Both the position numbers and the translations under genes were made by a program. Under the pieces are notes generated by a model that saw only the letters and a program-made list of their open reading frames with translations, was not told the origin of the DNA and ran no database searches. A DNA stretch of 64,000 nt, taken from the NCBI GenBank assembly GCA_016217595.1, contig JACRHS010000032.1:1-64000 (forward strand), in the 5' to 3' direction. Origin of the DNA: Opitutia bacterium (GTDB lineage: Bacteria; Verrucomicrobiota; Verrucomicrobiia; Opitutales; Opitutaceae). This document shows positions 59,291-64,000 of this stretch, piece by piece (position 1 is the first letter of the stretch; the number at the start of each line of letters is the position of its first letter).

Positions 59291-60088
59291 ATGAAACTTC
59301 CGCTCTATTGGATCGACGCTTTTAGCAGCCGCGTATTTCGCGGAAATCCCGCGGCGGTCGTCCCGCTCGAAAGCTGGCTCGACGACGAGCAGCTGCGGGG
59401 CATCGCCTTCGAAAATGGCTTATCGGAGACGGCGTTTTTGGTGCGCACCGGCGAGGCGCGCTATCGCCTGCGCTGGTTCACGCCGGCGGTGGAAGTCGAT
59501 CTTTGCGGCCATGCCACGCTGGCGAGCGCGCATGTGTTGTTCCGCGAACTCGGGCTTCAGGGCGACTCTGTGACCTTCGAAACGCGCAGCGGCGAACTGC
59601 GGGTAGCTCGTGCCGCCGGCCACCGGCTGGAGCTGGATTTTCCGTCACTGCCCAACACCGAGATCGTCCAGCCCACACCGGAGTTGCTGCGCGGCCTGGG
59701 CCGCGCCCCCGAGCTCGTGTTGACCGCGCCGACGCGGTGGCTGTGCGTCTACGCCAGCGCCGCCGAGGTGCGGGAGTTGAAACCCGACCATGTGGCGCTC
59801 GCCCAAGTGAAGCCGGGCCGCATCATCGTCACCGCGCCGGGGGAGGCGGGCGACTGCGATTTCGTCTCGCGGTATTTTGCGCCGGACGCCGGCATCCCCG
59901 AAGATCCGGTGACGGGCTCCGCGCATTGCACGCTTGCTCCTTACTGGGCGGAGCGACTGGGCCGGGCCGAATTGCATGCCCGCCAAGTCTCGGCGCGTGG
60001 CGGCAAGCTCTGGTGCAAAGTCGCGGGTGATCGCGTTAAAATCGCAGGCGAGTCAGTCTGTTATCTGCGCGGCGAGATCGAGCTCTGA
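59291..60088 (+). CDS. PhzF-family epimerase/isomerase
   Basis: Protein of 265 aa. DAFSSRVFRGNPAAVVPLE at the N-terminus, ENGLSETAFL with the catalytic Glu, TPAVEVDLCGHATLASAHVL and PEDPVTGSAHC are PhzF/DapF-fold signatures. The family includes phenazine biosynthesis isomerase and trans-3-hydroxyanthranilate isomerase; most members in soil bacteria have unknown substrates. Start at MKLPLYWID. It stands alone on its strand. Confidence 0.93.
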   Translation: MKLPLYWIDAFSSRVFRGNPAAVVPLESWLDDEQLRGIAFENGLSETAFLVRTGEARYRLRWFTPAVEVDLCGHATLASAHVLFRELGLQGDSVTFETRSGELRVARAAGHRLELDFPSLPNTEIVQPTPELLRGLGRAPELVLTAPTRWLCVYASAAEVRELKPDHVALAQVKPGRIIVTAPGEAGDCDFVSRYFAPDAGIPEDPVTGSAHCTLAPYWAERLGRAELHARQVSARGGKLWCKVAGDRVKIAGESVCYLRGEIEL

Positions 60089-60281
60089 CGTGGTTCGTTC
60101 GGCATTGATGTTGGCGGCCCCATGTCTCCGGCTGAAAAGCGCTCCATCGTAATTTGACTCGAACGCATGGGCGGATGATCCGCGCAGCGCCGGGGCATAC
60201 GAACGCTCCGATGGAATTCCTTTTGCGACCAAGCGCAGGTTGGGCATGGGTGGTGCGAGCGAGGCATCAAAATAACACGCC

Positions 60282-63200
60282 ATGAAAATTCCCCGACTCG
60301 GTTTCCTTGCGGTCCTCGTTTTGCCGGCGCTTTTGCTGCATGGCTCGGCGGCCGAGGCGACGACGGCGTATCTCTTCACCTATTTCACGAAAAACGGCGC
60401 GGACGGGTTGCATCTCGCGTGGAGCGCCGACGGGTACACGTGGTCCGCGCTCAAGGAGGGGAAAAGTTTTCTGACCGCCGCGTTCGGCAAGGCGAACCTC
60501 ATGCGTGATCCGTGCGTGGCGCGCGGGCCGGATGGCACGTACCACCTCGTGTGGACCACGGGCTGGGACGGGGCGATCATCGGTCACGCGGCGACGAAAG
60601 ATTTCATCACCTGGTCGGAGCCACAGGCGTTGCCGGTGATGACGCACGAGCCGACGGTGCGCAATTCCTGGGCTCCGGAAATCGTCTGGGACGAGGGGCG
60701 CAAGGAGTTTTTAATTTTCTGGGCATCGACGATCCCCGGTAAATTTCCCGAGACCGAGGGCGCGTCGGAGAACAAGTACAATCACCGCATCTACGGCACG
60801 ACGACGAAGGATTTTGTCACGTTGACGCCGACGCGGCTCTTCTACGATCCCGGCTTCAGCACCATTGACGCGACGCTGCTGCCGGCGAACGGCCGCCAGT
60901 TTCTGATCGTCAAAGACGAGACAAAGCTGCCGGTGGCGAAGAAGCATCTGCGCCTTGCGGTGGGCGACGATCCGCGGGGACCGTTTCGCGATCTCGGGCC
61001 GCCGTTTACTCCCGAAGGCGTGTGGGTCGAAGGCCCGACTGCGCTCCAGATCGGCGCCGACTATCTCGTGTATTTCGATGCTTACGTGAGCAAACGTTAC
61101 GGGGCGATGCGCTCGCGCGATCTGCGGACGTGGGAAGACGTGAGCGTGCTGATGTCGTTTCCCGGCGAAGGCACCCCCGAGCGCATGCGGCATGGGACGG
61201 TCATCGCGGTGCCGGTGGAGTTGGTCGAGCGGTTGCGCGCGCTCGCGCCGACACCGGCCGATGCCGGCGTGCCGGCGGCGGCATCAAATCTGAGCCTGTG
61301 GTACCGACAGCCGGCGGCGGTGTGGACGGAGGCGTTGCCGGTCGGCAACGGGCGGCTGGGCGCGATGGTGTTCGGCGGCACGGCCGAGGAGCGTCTGCAA
61401 CTCAACGAAGACACGCTCTGGACCGGCCGGCCGCACGATTACGCGCACGAAGGAGCGGCGCAGCACTTGCCAGAGTTGCGCCGGTTGCTCGCCGAGGGCC
61501 GGCAAAAGGAGGCCGAGGCGCTCGCGATGGAGAAGTTCATGAGCGTGCCGTTGCGCCAGGAAATGTACCAACCGATGAGCGATCTGCGGTTGCACTTCGC
61601 GGGGCACGAAGGCGCGACCGAATACCGGCGCGAACTCGACCTCGATGCGGCGGTGGCCGCGGTGCGTTACCGTGTCGGCGCTGTCGTGTATGGGCGCGAG
61701 ACGTTCGCCAGTTTACCGGATCAAGTGGTGGTCGAGCGCCTCACGGCCAGCCGCCCGGGCGCGATCAGTTTTACAGCGGTGCTGACGAGTCCGCACGCCG
61801 GAGCGGCGCTGGCGGCCACCGGGCCGGACGAGGTGGCGCTGCGCGGACAAGTGGCGGCGGGCGGCATGAAGTTCGAGACGCGGCTGCGGGCTGTGGCGCA
61901 GGGTGGGCGCGTTCAAATCGAGGACGGTCGGGTGACGGTGACCGGCGCCGACAGCGTCACGCTGCTGCTGGCGGGCGCGACCGATTTCGTGAACTACCGC
62001 GAACTCGGGGCCGATCCCGCGGCACGGGCGGAGACGGCGTTGCGAGCGGCGGCGGGGAAAAGTTACGCGGAGTTGCACCGCGCTCATGTGGCGGATCATC
62101 AGCGGCTGTTTCGGCGCGTGACGCTCGATCTCGGAGCGGCACCGGCGTTGCCCACCGACGAGCGGCTGGCCGCGCCGGACAAGACGGCGGATCCGGCGTT
62201 GATCGCGCTGAGTTTTCAGTTTGGGCGCTACCTGCTGATCGCGAGTTCGCGGCCCGGCGATCAACCGGCGAATTTGCAGGGCATCTGGAACGACCAGCTC
62301 ACGCCGCCGTGGGGCAGCAAATACACGGTCAACATCAACACCGAGATGAATTACTGGCCGGCCGAAGTGGCGAACCTCGCCGAGTGCGCCGAGCCATTGT
62401 TCGCCCTGCTCGACGATCTGGCGGTGAGTGGCCGGAGCACGGCGCAGGCCCACTACGGCGCGCGCGGTTGGGTGTTGCATCACAACACCGATCTCTGGCG
62501 CGGGGCCGCTCCGATCAACAGCCCCACGCACGGCATCTGGCCGACGGGAGGCGCGTGGCTGTGCCAGCATCTGTGGGAACACTATCGATTCGGCGGCGAT
62601 CGCGAGTTTCTCGCCCGGCGCGCTTATCCGACGATGAAAGCGGCGGCGCAGTTTTTCGTGGATTATCTCGTGCGCGATCCGAAGACCGGCTGGCTCATCA
62701 GCGGGCCGTCGAACTCGCCGGAGAACGGCGGCCTCGTCATGGGACCGACGATGGATCACCAGATCATCCGCGAGCTTTTTGCGAACACCGCGCAGGCGGC
62801 GGCGGTCTTGGGCGTCGATGCGGAGTTCGCCGCGCAGTTGACGGCGATGCGGGCGCAGATCGCACCGAACCAAATCGGCCGGCACGGCCAGTTGCAGGAA
62901 TGGCTCGAGGACAAGGACGATCCCGCCAACAAGCACCGCCACGTCTCGCACCTGTGGGGCGTTTTCCCGGGCAGCGAAATCACGACCCGGACGCCCGCGT
63001 TGCTGGCGGCGGCGCAGCGCTCGCTCGAATTTCGCGGCGACGAAGGCACCGGCTGGTCGCTTGGCTGGAAAATCTGTCTCTGGGCGCGGATGCGCGACGG
63101 CGAGCATGCGCACCGGATGTTGCTGCAACAGCTCCGGCTGGTGCGCGAGCAGGGCACGAAGACCAGCGGCGGCGGTTCTTATCCGAACCTGTTTGACGCG

Positions 63201-63518
63201 CATCCGCCGTTTCAAATCGACGGCAACTTCGCGGCCACGGCCGGCGTGACGGAGATGCTGCTGCAAAGCCACCTCGACGAAATCGAGCTGCTGCCGGCGT
63301 TGCCGCGCGGCTGGCCGGCCGGCACGGTCAAGGGGCTGCGCGCCCGCGGCGGATTTGAAGTCGATCTGACCTGGCGCGGCGGGAAACTCGTTACGGCGGA
63401 GATTCGTTCAGCGCTCGGGCAACCGGCGCGCATCCGTTACGGGGCGACGGTGCGGGAGATCGCGATTCCGCAGGGTGGGGCGGTGCGGCTCGACGCAGAG
63501 TTGCAACCGGCGCGGTAA
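60282..63518 (+). CDS. GH43-GH95 fused glycoside hydrolase
   Basis: Protein of 1078 aa with a signal peptide (1-24). Residues about 28-325 are a GH43 five-bladed propeller: Asp76 (MRDPCVARG) would be the base, FSTIDATLL holds the middle Asp, and WVEGPTAL the acid Glu. Residues about 345-1070 are GH95: [10 protein letters not shown] (about 680), QEWLEDKDD with the acid Glu (about 870) and [10 protein letters not shown] (about 970) match alpha-L-fucosidase/galactosidase catalytic blocks. Together the two could trim arabinose/xylose and fucose or galactose from a plant or algal glycan. Confidence 0.9.
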   Translation: MKIPRLGFLAVLVLPALLLHGSAAEATTAYLFTYFTKNGADGLHLAWSADGYTWSALKEGKSFLTAAFGKANLMRDPCVARGPDGTYHLVWTTGWDGAIIGHAATKDFITWSEPQALPVMTHEPTVRNSWAPEIVWDEGRKEFLIFWASTIPGKFPETEGASENKYNHRIYGTTTKDFVTLTPTRLFYDPGFSTIDATLLPANGRQFLIVKDETKLPVAKKHLRLAVGDDPRGPFRDLGPPFTPEGVWVEGPTALQIGADYLVYFDAYVSKRYGAMRSRDLRTWEDVSVLMSFPGEGTPERMRHGTVIAVPVELVERLRALAPTPADAGVPAAASNLSLWYRQPAAVWTEALPVGNGRLGAMVFGGTAEERLQLNEDTLWTGRPHDYAHEGAAQHLPELRRLLAEGRQKEAEALAMEKFMSVPLRQEMYQPMSDLRLHFAGHEGATEYRRELDLDAAVAAVRYRVGAVVYGRETFASLPDQVVVERLTASRPGAISFTAVLTSPHAGAALAATGPDEVALRGQVAAGGMKFETRLRAVAQGGRVQIEDGRVTVTGADSVTLLLAGATDFVNYRELGADPAARAETALRAAAGKSYAELHRAHVADHQRLFRRVTLDLGAAPALPTDERLAAPDKTADPALIALSFQFGRYLLIASSRPGDQPANLQGIWNDQLTPPWGSKYTVNINTEMNYWPAEVANLAECAEPLFALLDDLAVSGRSTAQAHYGARGWVLHHNTDLWRGAAPINSPTHGIWPTGGAWLCQHLWEHYRFGGDREFLARRAYPTMKAAAQFFVDYLVRDPKTGWLISGPSNSPENGGLVMGPTMDHQIIRELFANTAQAAAVLGVDAEFAAQLTAMRAQIAPNQIGRHGQLQEWLEDKDDPANKHRHVSHLWGVFPGSEITTRTPALLAAAQRSLEFRGDEGTGWSLGWKICLWARMRDGEHAHRMLLQQLRLVREQGTKTSGGGSYPNLFDAHPPFQIDGNFAATAGVTEMLLQSHLDEIELLPALPRGWPAGTVKGLRARGGFEVDLTWRGGKLVTAEIRSALGQPARIRYGATVREIAIPQGGAVRLDAELQPAR

Positions 63519-63540
63519 CGCCGGCCACGTCGGCGCGCGG

Positions 63541-64000
63541 CTACTTGATGCGCGTTTCCATCGAGCGGACCAGCGCGGTGAGGAAGGCGGGATCGCCCGG
63601 CAAGGAGCGGAGCGCGGCGAGCGCGGCCTCGGTTTGCTCGTGGGCCATGCGCCGGGCGGCGTCGAGCCCGTGGAGTTTGACGTAGGTGGTTTTGTCGGCG
63701 CGCGCGTCTTTGCCGACGGTTTTGCCGAGCGTGGCGCTGTCGCTCGTCACATCGAGAATGTCGTCGATGATCTGAAACGCCAGGCCGAGGTGACGGCCGG
63801 CGGTGCGCAGGGCGGTGACCTGGCTTTCGTCTGCGCCGCCGCAGCGTCCGCCCATGACGAGTGCGGCCTCGATCATGGCGGCGGTTTTGTTGAGATGAAT
63901 GAACTCCAGCCCCGCGGCGGTGGCGTCGGTTTTCTTCTCGGCCAGCAGATCGGCCATTTGCCCGCCGATGAGGCGCCGGCTGCCGGCGGCGTCGCCGAGC
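63541..64000 (-). CDS. ispA: Polyprenyl/farnesyl diphosphate synthase, C-terminal part
   Basis: Partial: the gene runs off the right edge; an in-frame Met at 63957 is internal because the frame continues upstream to 64000 with LGDAAGSRRLIGGQ. The second aspartate-rich motif is present in LAFQIIDDILDVTSDS, followed by LGKTVGKDARADKTTYV. It joins isopentenyl and allylic diphosphates to make isoprenoid chains. FPP or GGPP synthase cannot be separated from this part. Confidence 0.92.
   Translation of the reverse strand, partial: LGDAAGSRRLIGGQMADLLAEKKTDATAAGLEFIHLNKTAAMIEAALVMGGRCGGADESQVTALRTAGRHLGLAFQIIDDILDVTSDSATLGKTVGKDARADKTTYVKLHGLDAARRMAHEQTEAALAALRSLPGDPAFLTALVRSMETRIK

Noticed and set aside
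1-64000. CRISPR arrays and tRNA/rRNA genes
   Set aside because: No regularly spaced direct repeats of 20-40 bp and no cloverleaf or rRNA signature seen by eye; only the SRP RNA was found. A tRNAscan and CRISPR search would settle it.

Overview
The window looks like chromosomal DNA of a Gram-negative, GC-rich member of the Verrucomicrobiota, most probably the family Opitutaceae. This is inferred from gene content: large TonB-dependent receptors with an N-terminal carboxypeptidase-regulatory-like domain and no SusD partner, many secreted glycoside hydrolases, a GH109-type oxidoreductase, an MtaB-like corrinoid methyltransferase, sigma factors fused to membrane segments, and zinc-free forms of ribosomal proteins L31 and L36. 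No rRNA or tRNA gene was found, so the placement is not proven.

Left part (1-11.3 kb): a minus-strand MacAB-type export operon with a TPR protein, then housekeeping genes (coaD, pgsA-pgpA, a NusG-like factor, aroQ, a NIF3-family gene, dCMP deaminase, YqgE/AlgH family, rpmJ-rpmE, DUF1015). A repeat-bearing spacer lies at 9.8-10.0 kb. From 11.4 to 27.3 kb two AT-richer TonB-receptor genes bracket a glycosyltransferase-like gene, a membrane/spermidine-synthase-like protein and an aroA-cmk-plsC operon. The second receptor is followed by a neutral-ceramidase-like protein and an alpha/beta-hydrolase esterase.

Middle part (27.3-42.7 kb): a DegT-type aminotransferase, a membrane-anchored helical repeat protein, trpS and a beta-helix acyltransferase-like protein. 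Next is a four-gene operon (cupin, double DUF2249, polytopic oxidase-like membrane protein, MIP18/DUF59) preceded by a perfect FNR/DNR-type palindrome, which suggests control by oxygen or nitric oxide. Then come an S46 dipeptidyl-peptidase, a membrane-fused ECF sigma factor, and dnaX, which carries a textbook A-AAA-AAG frameshift site so that one gene should encode both gamma and tau. The SRP RNA gene sits directly upstream of dnaX. A second ECF sigma operon and small membrane and ACT-domain genes complete the part.

Right part (42.9-64 kb): a carbohydrate region. It has a secreted beta-helix protein with an SGNH hydrolase; a tight five-gene operon (GntR/UTRA regulator, ROK kinase, phosphomannose-isomerase-like protein, cupin phosphoglucose isomerase, cupin) behind a 27-bp operator; an orphan MtaB; a clan GH-D-like hydrolase divergent from a GH109-like oxidoreductase; a GDPD; and a GH43-GH95 fusion. 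Between 56.4 and 58.1 kb is a scarred region: a TonB-receptor remnant, two ~269-bp direct repeats, an AT-richer membrane gene and an IS110-family transposase start. The window ends inside a polyprenyl diphosphate synthase gene.

The observations most worth following up are the dnaX recoding site, the FNR-box operon with its oxidase-like protein, the orphan MtaB with conserved zinc ligands, the GntR operator, and the repeat/IS110 scar.
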